Of a DNA stretch of 64,000 nt, positions 50,569 to 59,655 are shown piece by piece. How positions within the stretch are numbered: the first letter of the stretch is position 1; the number at the start of each line of letters is the position of its first letter. Made by a program: the position numbers and the translations under genes. The notes under the pieces are model-generated. The model saw only the letters and a list, made by a program, of their open reading frames with translations, made no database searches and was not told where the DNA came from. Origin of the DNA: Thermoplasmatales archaeon (GTDB lineage: Archaea; Thermoplasmatota; E2; UBA202; JdFR-43); the NCBI GenBank assembly GCA_014361195.1, contig JACIWA010000001.1, forward strand, positions 186,001 to 250,000, given 5' to 3'.

Positions 50569-52002
50569 GCGAAGCCATCCTATATCACTGAAATAAAGCA
50601 TCCTTATATCATTCAGCCCGAGCAAATTCATAGCTATCCTCTCCAGCCCAAGCCCCCAAGCAAGCACAGGATATTTTATTCCAAATGGCTCAGTAACTTC
50701 CGGCCTGAAAATTCCCGATCCACCAACTTCAATCCATTTTCCATTAAGTTCCACTTCAATTTCCATTGATGGCTCAGTATAAGGAAAATAAGAAGGACGA
50801 AATCTTATATTTTCAAATCCAATTCTTGAATAAAATTCTCTCAATATTCCTTTTAGCATACAAAAATTTGCATCTTCTTCATAAACTATCCCTTCAATCT
50901 GATGGAATTCCGGAAGATGTGTCGCATCTATATTTTCTCTCCTAAAAACCTTTTCTATTGAAAAAACTTTTGCTGGAGGAGAAGGATTATTTATTAAATA
51001 TCGTATTGTATTTACAGTTGTATGAGTTCTTAAAATTGCTCTTTTTGCTTCTTCCTTATTAAATTTATATCCCCATCCCTTTGAGCCAGTTTTTCCTCCA
51101 CTTTCATGTATTTCCGCAACAATATCAAGCATTTTTTCATCTACTTCTATTTTGCTTGGATTCCTGCAATAAAATGTGTCCTGCATATCTCTTGCGGGGT
51201 GGTCTTGAGGTATGAAAAGGATATCCATGTTCCAGAAAGAAGATTCAACATAGCTCCCCTTTATTTCTTTAAATCCCATTGAGGAAAATATTTTCCTTAT
51301 TTTTTCTATGATCTGAGTTAATGGATGCATTTTTCCTAGATATATGGAAGGAGAAAATGCTCTTATATCATATTTTCTGAATTTTTTTTCTCTCCAGCTT
51401 CCATTTTTTAGCATTTCTGGAGTTAATTGAGAAATTTCATCTTCAAATTTTATCCCTTTTCTTATAACTTCCCATCCCTCTTCAGTAACAACAATGCTCC
51501 TTGAGATTTTTTTCTTTTCTTTTATTGCCTCCCTTCTCTTCAAAATATTCAGAATTTCTTCATCTATATCATAATTGCCTTTTTTTATCTTATCAAGCGC
51601 CTCCTCCTCCACCTGCCTTGCTTGCATTTCCTTTTTTCCTTTATTTGTGATTTTGAGATATTTTTTGTCGCCTATTTCATCTATTTCGCACCATCCCTTC
51701 TTTAAAGCCCAACCAAGCATAATTGAAAATTTTTTACCAAATTTTTCCTCAAGCTCTCTTATTTCACCTTCCTCTATTTTTTTCTCTGGCAAACCATCCT
51801 TCAAAAATTTTTCTCCTTCAGGAGTTAATGAATATTCTTTAACAATTTTCTCCTCTGTTATTACAAGCCCCTTTGACTGAAGCCAGGAAACAGCGTTCAT
51901 TGCTTTAACCATATCCATTTCAATCTCTTCAATGCTCGCTTTACCATTTTTGTCAGCTAGCTTAATTAGTAATTGCTTTTCTAATGGCGAGAGGATTTCC
52001 AT
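50551..52002 (-). CDS. pheS: Phenylalanyl-tRNA synthetase alpha subunit
   Basis: A 483-residue archaeal-type PheS, charging tRNA-Phe together with PheT (not in the window). Two N-terminal winged-helix-like DNA/RNA-binding domains (residues 1-190) precede the class II core: HPLTQIIEKIRKIFSSMGF, FIPQDHPARDMQDTFY (motif 2), RTHTTVNTIRYL, STFHQIEG-type HLPEFHQIEGIVYEED and motif 3 AWGLGLERIAMNLLG. Complete at both ends. Stand-alone rather than in a pheST operon. Confidence 0.96.
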   Translation of the reverse strand: MEILSPLEKQLLIKLADKNGKASIEEIEMDMVKAMNAVSWLQSKGLVITEEKIVKEYSLTPEGEKFLKDGLPEKKIEEGEIRELEEKFGKKFSIMLGWALKKGWCEIDEIGDKKYLKITNKGKKEMQARQVEEEALDKIKKGNYDIDEEILNILKRREAIKEKKKISRSIVVTEEGWEVIRKGIKFEDEISQLTPEMLKNGSWREKKFRKYDIRAFSPSIYLGKMHPLTQIIEKIRKIFSSMGFKEIKGSYVESSFWNMDILFIPQDHPARDMQDTFYCRNPSKIEVDEKMLDIVAEIHESGGKTGSKGWGYKFNKEEAKRAILRTHTTVNTIRYLINNPSPPAKVFSIEKVFRRENIDATHLPEFHQIEGIVYEEDANFCMLKGILREFYSRIGFENIRFRPSYFPYTEPSMEIEVELNGKWIEVGGSGIFRPEVTEPFGIKYPVLAWGLGLERIAMNLLGLNDIRMLYFSDIGWLRSLPLL

Positions 52003-52042
52003 TGCTTTGTTATTTATGAAAAGTTTAAATTAATTTCTATAT

Positions 52043-52675
52043 CTAATTTAACCTGCTTATATATTTTCCATCTATTTTATCCGCTATATATACCTCATTC
52101 CCCGCTTTCTTTATATTAAAACCATCTTCCAGCATCTTCTTCACATCTATCTTAAGTATCACTGGATTTTCACATCTTCTTTTACCCGCCTCAACCGCCT
52201 TCTCTATGCTTCCACTTAAATGAACCTTCTTTCTATCAACTGGAAATAATCCTTGCTCAAGGACAATTTCCGCTTCCTCTTCAGTTACTGGATAATATAG
52301 CTCATCAACATCCGCATCTGGCAAATCAGATAAATCAACATCTATCGTATGAGCATATGTTGCCCTTATTCTTCCATTTTTTATCTGATATCTTCCCTTT
52401 TCATCAGTTGTTGCAACCGCTTCAATGTGTTTCCTCCTTACCCAGTAAAAACCCTCTACTTTATCCTTTATTGCGTCCGCCATTCTTTCTATTTCTATCC
52501 ATCCATTTTTATCAAGCTCCAAATCAAAATTTTGTGGGAAATGGCGAAGGATTCCAACCATCAAACTGCTCAACTTCCTTGCTTCCTTATCATTCATCAA
52601 AAATTTTCCCTTCTTTTTACATGATGGACATTCCTCGCCTCTATAAAAGCCATGTTGTTCGCATATACCAATCAT
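52043..52675 (-). CDS. kptA: tRNA 2'-phosphotransferase (KptA/Tpt1) with N-terminal zinc ribbon
   Basis: A 210-residue NAD-dependent RNA 2'-phosphotransferase. N-terminal zinc ribbon CEQHGFYRGEECPSCKKKG, then the catalytic fold: LSSLMVGILRHFPQNFDLEL, GRIRATYAHTIDVDL (the RA-x-H element), LYYPVTEEEAEIVLEQGLFP and VHLSGSIEKAVEAGKRR. In yeast it removes the splice-junction phosphate; in archaea the substrate is less clear. It is worth noting beside the intron-containing tRNA-His in this window. Confidence 0.93.
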   Translation of the reverse strand: MIGICEQHGFYRGEECPSCKKKGKFLMNDKEARKLSSLMVGILRHFPQNFDLELDKNGWIEIERMADAIKDKVEGFYWVRRKHIEAVATTDEKGRYQIKNGRIRATYAHTIDVDLSDLPDADVDELYYPVTEEEAEIVLEQGLFPVDRKKVHLSGSIEKAVEAGKRRCENPVILKIDVKKMLEDGFNIKKAGNEVYIADKIDGKYISRLN

Positions 52676-52701
52676 TGAGTATAATTGCTTAGCAATTTAA
52701 A

Positions 52702-53541
52702 TTATTTTCTTAACTCTCCTAGCGTTGTAATTCTTTCAGCAAAAGCATTATGTTTATGTATTGATTCAAGGCTTTCACTTCTTGCAATAACAACCGTGCT
52801 ATCTGGAAGATTTTTGTATCTATTAACTATTTCTTTTAAAATATCTCTTACAACATCCTCAACAAACTTTGGGTTTTCATGAGCTTTTCTAACAATTTCC
52901 ATCTCATCTTTTCTTTTCAATATTTCAAAAGTAGGGGCACTCATCGATTTTTCTATTATTGATATAATATCATCCGCATCTATGCTTCCGTCATTTTCAA
53001 TAAAAACACTTGCAACATTTCTTTGGTTGTGAGAATAAGCTTCCCTGTAAGTGGCTTTTATATTTTCCATTGCACATGGACAAACCGTCATTCCTACCAC
53101 TTCTACCCCTATAAATTTTTTTACTGCCCCTTCTCTTTCTCTTATTGCAACCGCCATTATCTTATATGGCTCCAAGCTTTTTTTCCCGCTAGGCGTGCAT
53201 CTCTCAAGAAAATAATCTGAGCTAATTCTTACTTCCGCCCTCCTTGCATAGTCATGCCTTGAAAGCATTTCTTCCGCTATTTTTTCGCATAGATCTTCCA
53301 AACTTCCAGATGGTTGCCTCACTGATATATCAACTATTTCCTCTATTATTTCTGCATTTCTTGAGAGATCGCTTCCTTTTCTTGTAGGTGGCAAGTCAAC
53401 AAAAAGGTCAATGTTTGCTATAAGATTTACAACTTTCTCCTTTCTTTTTATACAAACTGGTTTTCTAACTCCTTTAATACCTACTCTCGTCAATTTGAAA
53501 TTTGCCTCTGGTTTTCTTGATTGAACATCTGGTAATACCAT
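52702..53541 (-). CDS. mptA: GTP cyclohydrolase MptA (type IB/FolE2-like)
   Basis: A 279-residue Fe(II)-type GTP cyclohydrolase of the MptA/FolE2 family, making dihydroneopterin cyclic phosphate for tetrahydromethanopterin or other archaeal pterins. Seen: LPDVQSRKPEANFKLTRVGI, DLPPTRKGSDLSRNAEIIEE, EPYKIMAVAIREREG and the metal-binding GMTVCPCAMENIKATYREAYSHNQR region. Full length. The presence of mptA is typical of euryarchaea that use methanopterin-like C1 carriers, which also suits gcvT next door. Confidence 0.94.
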   Translation of the reverse strand: MVLPDVQSRKPEANFKLTRVGIKGVRKPVCIKRKEKVVNLIANIDLFVDLPPTRKGSDLSRNAEIIEEIVDISVRQPSGSLEDLCEKIAEEMLSRHDYARRAEVRISSDYFLERCTPSGKKSLEPYKIMAVAIREREGAVKKFIGVEVVGMTVCPCAMENIKATYREAYSHNQRNVASVFIENDGSIDADDIISIIEKSMSAPTFEILKRKDEMEIVRKAHENPKFVEDVVRDILKEIVNRYKNLPDSTVVIARSESLESIHKHNAFAERITTLGELRK

Positions 53542-53581
53542 TACATAGATAAAAATTTAAGTATTTTAATATTTACTCCGC

Positions 53582-54673
53582 ATGAAAACCGCATTATATG
53601 AATTGCATAAAGAGCTTGGAGCAACTTTTACAAATTTCATGGGATATGAAATGCCTTTAAAATATAGTTCTGTAAATGAAGAGCATATAAATGTTCGCAG
53701 AAAAGTTGGAATTTTTGATGTTAGCCACATGGGAAAAATTTTTTTGAAAGGAAAAGATATAAAAAGTTTCATAAGTAAAATTACCGTTGAAAGAGGGGAA
53801 AAGATAAGCGAGGATAAGGGAGCTTATACCCTGCTCCTTGATGAAAATGGTCATATAATAGATGATGAGCTATTCTTTAATTTGGGAAATGAGCATTTAT
53901 TTATTCCAAATTCTGGAATGCAAAAAAAGATAATTGAATGGATGGAAAAAAATAATGAAGAAGGAATTGATATAGAGGATGCAAATGAAAATTATTCAAT
54001 ATTAGCCCTGCAGGGCCCTCTATCGCAGGAAACATTACAGGAAATAATCTCTCCTTTCAGCCTGCCACTTTTTGGATGCATCGAGCTGAAGAAGGAGCAA
54101 TTTAAAATAGATTTTGATGGGAGATGCATATTGTCAAGAAGTGGATATACCGGGGAGAAAGGATATGAAATGTATATCTCTCCAGCTGAAGAAGCGGAAA
54201 AAATATTCAGGGCTTTGCTTCAAAAAGGAAATAAATATGGTATAATGCCCATCGGGCTGGCTGCAAGGGATACATTAAGGCTTGAAAAAGGATTTATGTT
54301 TGCTTCAAATGAATTTTCTGGAGGAAGAAATCCAATAGAAGCGGGCTTAGAGTGGTGCATTGATTGGGAACACGAATTTATAGGAAAGAATGCTCTCATT
54401 GAATTCAAGAAAAGGGAAGAATATGAAAGAATTGCTTTCCTTGAATGCATTGGTCCAGGAATACCAAGACATGGAGAGCATATATTTAAAGAAAATGAAA
54501 AAATAGGAATTGTAACTTCAGGAGGATTTTCTCCTTGCCTAAAGAAAGGCATAGCAATGGGTTACATAAGAAAATCTTTCATAACCATTGGAAATGAAGT
54601 AGAGATAATAGGGAGAAAAAATATAAGGGCAAAAATCGTAAAACCACCTTTTGTAGGAAAGGATGCTTGCTAG
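53582..54673 (+). CDS. gcvT: Aminomethyltransferase (glycine cleavage T protein)
   Basis: A 363-residue T protein that moves the methylene group of glycine to a folate or pterin carrier. Seen: ATFTNFMGYEMPLKYSSVNEE, FDVSHMGKIFLKG, GAYTLLLDENGHIIDD, ALQGPLSQETLQEI, SRSGYTGEKGYEMYIS (family Tyr-Thr-Gly motif), LAARDTLRLEKGFMFASNE and GGFSPCLKKGIAMGYI. GcvH, GcvPA and GcvPB are not in the window. Divergent from mptA across 40 bp, an economical pairing of C1-carrier synthesis and use. Confidence 0.94.
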   Translation: MKTALYELHKELGATFTNFMGYEMPLKYSSVNEEHINVRRKVGIFDVSHMGKIFLKGKDIKSFISKITVERGEKISEDKGAYTLLLDENGHIIDDELFFNLGNEHLFIPNSGMQKKIIEWMEKNNEEGIDIEDANENYSILALQGPLSQETLQEIISPFSLPLFGCIELKKEQFKIDFDGRCILSRSGYTGEKGYEMYISPAEEAEKIFRALLQKGNKYGIMPIGLAARDTLRLEKGFMFASNEFSGGRNPIEAGLEWCIDWEHEFIGKNALIEFKKREEYERIAFLECIGPGIPRHGEHIFKENEKIGIVTSGGFSPCLKKGIAMGYIRKSFITIGNEVEIIGRKNIRAKIVKPPFVGKDAC

Positions 54674-54705
54674 AAGCGATAGAAAAGCAAAGATTTTCAA
54701 ATAAT

Positions 54706-55620
54706 TTACCATATGCTTCTTTTTCCTATGGCCTTCATTGCAGATATTGCAGCTTTTGCTCCTTCTGAGCAGGCAACAACTATCTGCCTTACTCCTCCTG
54801 TTATATCACCCGCAGCAAAAATTTTATCAATATTTGTCTTTCCCATATCATCTATTTTTATGAAACCATGTTCATCCAAAGCCAGACCAACTTTTTTAGC
54901 AATCTCATTTCTTGGCTCCTCCCCTATTGAAACAAATACTCCATCAATGCTCATTTCTTTAACTTCATTTGTCTTAACATTCCTTATTTTAATCCCCTCC
55001 ACCTTTTCTTTTCCAAATATTTCCTCAACCACACTATTCCATATAAAATTTATCCCTCTTTCTATTGCCTCTTCCTCAATTATCTTTTCCGCCCTCAGCT
55101 CGTCCCTCCTATGAACAATACTTACATCCACCCCTATATTTCTAAGATATATTGCTTCTATTACCGCACTATTCCCTCCTCCAACAACCACAACTTTTTT
55201 TCCTTTGAAAAAGAGGCCGTCACAAGTAGCGCAGTAGCTAACACCTCTTCCACTAAATTCTCTCTCGCCCTTAACATTCAATTTTCTCGGCTCTGTTCCA
55301 GTGCAAATTATCACCACCTTAACCCCGTATCTTCCTTTATCGGTTATAACTTCAATTTCTTCTCCCACCTTTATATCCTTTACTTCTTCAAAAAGCCTCA
55401 TTTCCGCATACTGCGAGGCATGCTCCTTCATTCTTTCCATCAACTCCACTCCCCCTATGCTCAAAAATCCAGGATAATTTTCAATCTTAGGCGAATTTAT
55501 TGCAAGCCCCCCTCCCATTCCCCTATCAAAAATAACAGCCTTTGCCCCTCCTCTACCCGCATATATGCCAGCGGAGCAACCCGCGGGCCCCGCTCCAATT
55601 ATAGCTATTTCATAATCCAT
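54706..55620 (-). CDS. trxB: Thioredoxin reductase
   Basis: A 304-residue FAD/NAD(P)H-dependent disulfide reductase. FAD site IIGAGPAGCSAGIYAGR, redox pair Cys130/Cys133 in SYCATCDGLFF, NAD(P) site VVVVGGGNSAVIEAIYL with HRRDELRA, and the C-terminal IFAAGDITGGVRQIVVACSE. Intact and full length. The HRRDxxR motif suggests NADPH use. Convergent with gcvT, 32 bases apart. Confidence 0.95.
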   Translation of the reverse strand: MDYEIAIIGAGPAGCSAGIYAGRGGAKAVIFDRGMGGGLAINSPKIENYPGFLSIGGVELMERMKEHASQYAEMRLFEEVKDIKVGEEIEVITDKGRYGVKVVIICTGTEPRKLNVKGEREFSGRGVSYCATCDGLFFKGKKVVVVGGGNSAVIEAIYLRNIGVDVSIVHRRDELRAEKIIEEEAIERGINFIWNSVVEEIFGKEKVEGIKIRNVKTNEVKEMSIDGVFVSIGEEPRNEIAKKVGLALDEHGFIKIDDMGKTNIDKIFAAGDITGGVRQIVVACSEGAKAAISAMKAIGKRSIW

Positions 55621-55657
55621 ATTTGGATAATTTTTTCCATATAAAACCTTTTAGCTT

Positions 55658-56971
55658 CTAGAACTGGAAAAGATAGGATTGCTTGCCCTTCATCTCATAT
55701 TTTTTAACATTTTCATATATTTCCCTAGCCTTTTCCTTATCTATGCTCAATATTGCGGAAATTTCATCTTCACTTAAATCAAATTTTGCAAGTATTTTTA
55801 TTCCTTCATCACTTATCAACAAATTTCTCAAAATTTCGACAATCTCAAGAGTTTTTTTAGATGATGCATGAATTTTTTCTCCTATCTTCTTTGCTGCGCT
55901 CAGCTTTGCCTGCCTTATTGCCTTACTTTTCGCCATCTCTCTCAACCAGCGGGGAAAATAGCATGCCCTACCTTTTACCTCCTTTCTCCTTGAAATCGCG
56001 ACACACCCGCTCATCAAATCACTTGCATAGCTCCACATTCCATAATATTGCCTTTTCCATCTTCTACCGAGAAAAACATCCGCTCTTGATAAATAATAAT
56101 AAGCGGATGGCAAATCTGAAAAATGAAATAGATGAGGTAAATTTTCATCTATCCATAATATTAAGCTCTCGGGTTCTTCATCAATCTCCCTTGCTGTTCT
56201 TACCGCTTTTTTAATATCCTTTGCCTCAAAAATCTTTATAATACCTTCAAAAATATTCATTTCTCTATCCCTATATCCCAAGAAGGAGAGCATTTCCCTT
56301 CCTATTCTCTTGCTATATGATATTGATTGCAAATCATTTATTGCACTTCTCAAATCTCCTCCACTGCGATTTGCTATTACATAAAGTAAATTTTCATCGC
56401 AGATTATACCCTCATTGGCACAAATTTTTTTTAATAAACCAACAATTTCATCATTTCTTATCTTTTTGAATTCTATCAGCTTGCAAATTTTCCTCATCTC
56501 CTCCGCATTTCTAAAAAGCTCGTATAAATCATTCGCTATAATTATTATCGGCTGTTTGCTTTTCTTTATTGTCTCTATTATTGCTTTCTTTCCTCCAAAA
56601 TCACCCTCTCTCTCATATAAATTATCCGCCTCATCAAGAAGAATGAGTTTTTTCACTCCCTCCTTCCATTCTCCGCTTGTTCCATAGCCAATTGCTTCAT
56701 TTACCGCGCCCGCCAGCGCAACCTCCTCAATAACGCCTCTGCTTCTTTCATCGCTCGCATTTAGTTCTATCACATACCATCCAAAATCATTTGCAAGGGC
56801 ATATGCGGAAGATGTTTTCCCTACGCCTGGCTTGCCATATAATATTACTGCTTTCTTCTCTGGCTTATTGCTTTCCCATTCTTCTGCCCATTTTTTTAGT
56901 TCAAGAATTGCCTCAGAGTTACCGACAATATCTTTTAAACTTTTTGGCCTGTATTTTTCTGTCCAATTCAT
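55658..56971 (-). CDS. rfcL: Replication factor C large subunit
   Basis: A 437-residue AAA+ clamp-loader large subunit. NWTEKYRPKSLKDIVGN opens it; Walker A YGKPGVGKTSSAYALAN, Walker B LLDEADNLYEREGDFG, then SGGDLRSAINDLQ sensor 2 and a C-terminal region ending with a PIP-like KGKQSYLFQF that should bind PCNA. It partners rfcS (31006-31956), encoded separately. The upstream coiled-coil gene overlaps it by four bases. Confidence 0.95.
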   Translation of the reverse strand: MNWTEKYRPKSLKDIVGNSEAILELKKWAEEWESNKPEKKAVILYGKPGVGKTSSAYALANDFGWYVIELNASDERSRGVIEEVALAGAVNEAIGYGTSGEWKEGVKKLILLDEADNLYEREGDFGGKKAIIETIKKSKQPIIIIANDLYELFRNAEEMRKICKLIEFKKIRNDEIVGLLKKICANEGIICDENLLYVIANRSGGDLRSAINDLQSISYSKRIGREMLSFLGYRDREMNIFEGIIKIFEAKDIKKAVRTAREIDEEPESLILWIDENLPHLFHFSDLPSAYYYLSRADVFLGRRWKRQYYGMWSYASDLMSGCVAISRRKEVKGRACYFPRWLREMAKSKAIRQAKLSAAKKIGEKIHASSKKTLEIVEILRNLLISDEGIKILAKFDLSEDEISAILSIDKEKAREIYENVKKYEMKGKQSYLFQF

Positions 56972-57663
56972 TTAAATTCAATTTCATTGAAAATATCTTT
57001 CTTGAATTCTTCTCTTATTATATCCCCCAATTTTGTTGGTATTCTTATTCCATATTCCTCATAAACTTCAATCCCATCTCCTGTTATATATGATGGATTG
57101 AAAGGATCAAAATCGTGTGGAAGCTTCACAAGCTCATATTTATACTCTCCAGTTTCAATATCTCTTATGCAAACTCTATAGTTATATTTATTTAAAACAG
57201 TATAGCTCCCCTGCAATTTACTTACTAAATCCCTGTAGTAATTTATGCTATTTTTCAATTCTCTTATCTCATTTTCAAGTTCTCCAATTTTCTTTTTATG
57301 ACTTTCCAGCTCCTGTAAAAGTTTTTCATTTTCATATTTCATTAAATCGCCCGTGGGATTTCCAACTTGTGATAATCTCATCCTCAAAATCTCATTTTCC
57401 CTATATAATTCAGTCAGCCATGAAAGCAATTTTTCATTCGCTGGCCTTTCTTCTTCAATTTTCTTTATTTTTCCTTCCAGCTCCTCTATTCTTTTTTTAT
57501 AAATTTCTATTTCATTTTTTTCTCCCGCTTTTTCAACTTTCTCAACTTTTTCAACCCTTTCCTCTTTTTCCTCCTCTTTTGGCTTGGTTGTTATAATCAT
57601 CACTCCGAACCATGCAAAAAGGAATAGCAGTATTGCCACTATCGTGATTGAAACATTATCCAT
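56968..57663 (-). CDS. Membrane-anchored coiled-coil protein, 231 aa
   Basis: One N-terminal hydrophobic helix (VSITIVAILLFLFAWFGVMI), then a Glu/Lys-rich coiled coil of about 110 residues (including IEIYKKRIEELEGKIKKIEE) and a C-terminal folded part of 70 residues (SYTVLNKYNYRVCIRDIETG and PSYITGDGIEVYEEYGI). No family recognised. The stop overlaps the rfcL start (ATGA), so the two are translationally coupled, which might hint at a membrane link to replication, though shared transcription alone would explain it. Confidence 0.75.
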   Translation of the reverse strand: MDNVSITIVAILLFLFAWFGVMIITTKPKEEEKEERVEKVEKVEKAGEKNEIEIYKKRIEELEGKIKKIEEERPANEKLLSWLTELYRENEILRMRLSQVGNPTGDLMKYENEKLLQELESHKKKIGELENEIRELKNSINYYRDLVSKLQGSYTVLNKYNYRVCIRDIETGEYKYELVKLPHDFDPFNPSYITGDGIEVYEEYGIRIPTKLGDIIREEFKKDIFNEIEFK

Positions 57664-57692
57664 TTTATCACATATATATACATTTCATATTT

Positions 57693-59612
57693 CTAAACTT
57701 TTCGCTTTTGGAATACTTCTATTATATGCTCAACAATTTCTGGGTTTCTCAATGTTGTCACATCACCAAGCCTTTCATTATTTGCAATTTGCTTTAACAG
57801 CCTTCTCATTATCTTACCACTCCTTGTTTTTGGCAAATCTTCAACAAATATTATATCCTCTGGTCTTGCGGTCGGGCCAATCACCTTATCAACCTGCTTT
57901 ATCAATTCCTTCTTCAATTCATCGCTTTGCTTAAATCCTTCCCTGAGGACAACATATGCGAGAGGGGCTTGCCCCTTTATTTCATGAGATATTGCAACAA
58001 CCGCAGTTTCAGCAACCGCTGGATGGGTTATCAATGCACTCTCCACCTCAGCGGTCCCAAGGCGATGACCCGCAACATTTAATATATCTCCGATTCTCCC
58101 GAGAAGCCAGAAATAACCATTCTCATCTATGAATGCTCCATCCCCTGTATAAAATTTATCATAGCCATATTTGCTCCAGTATTCCTCAATATATTTATCA
58201 TCCGCTTTATATAAGCCGAGAAGCATCGATGGCCATGGCCTTGTTATCACAAGCTCTCCTTTTTGTCCAACTGGGCATACACCATTTTCATCTCTCACCT
58301 CCGCTTTAAGCCCTGGAAATGGGAATGTTGCGGAGCCTGGCTTGAGGGGCGTTATACCTGGCAATGGGGTTATTAAATGCATTCCAGTTTCAGTCATCCA
58401 CCAGGTATCGACAATCGGACATCTTCTTTTGCCAATTACATTATAATACCAGAGCCATGCTTCAGGGTTTATCGGCTCACCAACAGAGCCAAGCAATCTT
58501 AGACTGCTCAAATCATGCTCATTTGGCCATTTCTCACCCCATTTCATTGCCATTCTTATTGCGGTTGGTGCGGTATAAAATATTGTAACCTTATACTTCT
58601 CTATAATTTCCCACCATCTACCAGGATCAGGATAATCTGGAGCCCCTTCATATATTATACTTGTTGTTCCAGTTGCAAGAGGGCCGTATACAATGTAGCT
58701 ATGGCCTGTAATCCATCCAATATCAGCGGTGCACCAAAAGATATCTTCATCTTTAATATCAAAAACCCATTTCATTGTTGTTGTAACTCCAACAAGATAG
58801 CCACCTGTACTGTGCATCACTCCTTTTGGCTTTCCAGTTGTTCCGGAAGTATACATTAAAAAGAGTAAGTCGCAAGCATCCATCACTTCCGGCTCACATT
58901 CGCTTGGCATACCTTTTATAATTTCATCCCACCATACATCTCTTCCTTCTTTCATCTCCACACTCAAGCCCCCTCTTTTAACAACAATCACTTTCTCAAC
59001 AGGCAAATTTTTGATACACTCATCCGCCTTTTCCTTATGATTTATCAATTTTCCTCTCCTATAATACCCATCACACGTTATAAGGTATCTCGACCCCGCA
59101 TCCTCCATCCTGTCTTTCAGCGCCTCACTGCTGAAGCCCGCAAAAACAACAGAGTGGGGCGCCCCTATCCTGGCACAGGCGAGCATAGCTATCGGCAATT
59201 CTAGGATCATCGGGAGATAGATTGTTACAACATCTCCCTTTTTTACCCCTATGCTTTTGAGGGCATTTGCAAACTTGCATACTTCCTGATGCAATTCCTT
59301 GTATGTTATTTTTTTATTTTCTCCCATTTCTCCTTCCCATATATATGCGATTTTATCTCCTTTCTCATTCAACCATCTATCAATACAATTATATGAAGCA
59401 TTTAATTTCCCGTTTATAAACCATCTATAATAAGGAGGATTTGCATCCAAAACTTTATCCCATTTTTTATACCAATGAACCATTTCTTTCGCTCTTTTTT
59501 CCCAGAAGGCTATATAGTCCTCTCCTTCTTCATAAACTTTTTTATCTTTTATCCATGCTCTTTTAACGAAATCATCTGGTGGCAATATTACTTCTTTTGA
59601 TATCTCTTTCAT
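57693..59612 (-). CDS. acs: Acetyl-CoA synthetase (AMP-forming)
   Basis: A 639-residue enzyme converting acetate, ATP and CoA to acetyl-CoA. Seen: IFCAD-type DLLFLMYTSGTTGKPKGVMH phosphate loop, VDTWWMTETGMHLITP, WWEIIEKYKVTIFYTAPTAI, YTGDGAFIDENGYFWLLGRI and the C-terminal catalytic Lys in LPKTRSGKIMRRLLK. Length and the WWMTETG acyl-pocket motif fit Acs rather than longer-chain ligases. The ATG at 59612 (MKEISKEVILPP) is family-like; a start at 59633 would add seven residues. Could act on acetate released from or fed into peptide fermentation. Confidence 0.95.
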   Translation of the reverse strand: MKEISKEVILPPDDFVKRAWIKDKKVYEEGEDYIAFWEKRAKEMVHWYKKWDKVLDANPPYYRWFINGKLNASYNCIDRWLNEKGDKIAYIWEGEMGENKKITYKELHQEVCKFANALKSIGVKKGDVVTIYLPMILELPIAMLACARIGAPHSVVFAGFSSEALKDRMEDAGSRYLITCDGYYRRGKLINHKEKADECIKNLPVEKVIVVKRGGLSVEMKEGRDVWWDEIIKGMPSECEPEVMDACDLLFLMYTSGTTGKPKGVMHSTGGYLVGVTTTMKWVFDIKDEDIFWCTADIGWITGHSYIVYGPLATGTTSIIYEGAPDYPDPGRWWEIIEKYKVTIFYTAPTAIRMAMKWGEKWPNEHDLSSLRLLGSVGEPINPEAWLWYYNVIGKRRCPIVDTWWMTETGMHLITPLPGITPLKPGSATFPFPGLKAEVRDENGVCPVGQKGELVITRPWPSMLLGLYKADDKYIEEYWSKYGYDKFYTGDGAFIDENGYFWLLGRIGDILNVAGHRLGTAEVESALITHPAVAETAVVAISHEIKGQAPLAYVVLREGFKQSDELKKELIKQVDKVIGPTARPEDIIFVEDLPKTRSGKIMRRLLKQIANNERLGDVTTLRNPEIVEHIIEVFQKRKV

Positions 59613-59655
59613 ATCGGGTGAATAAATAAACAATACTTAAATTTTATGATGTGAA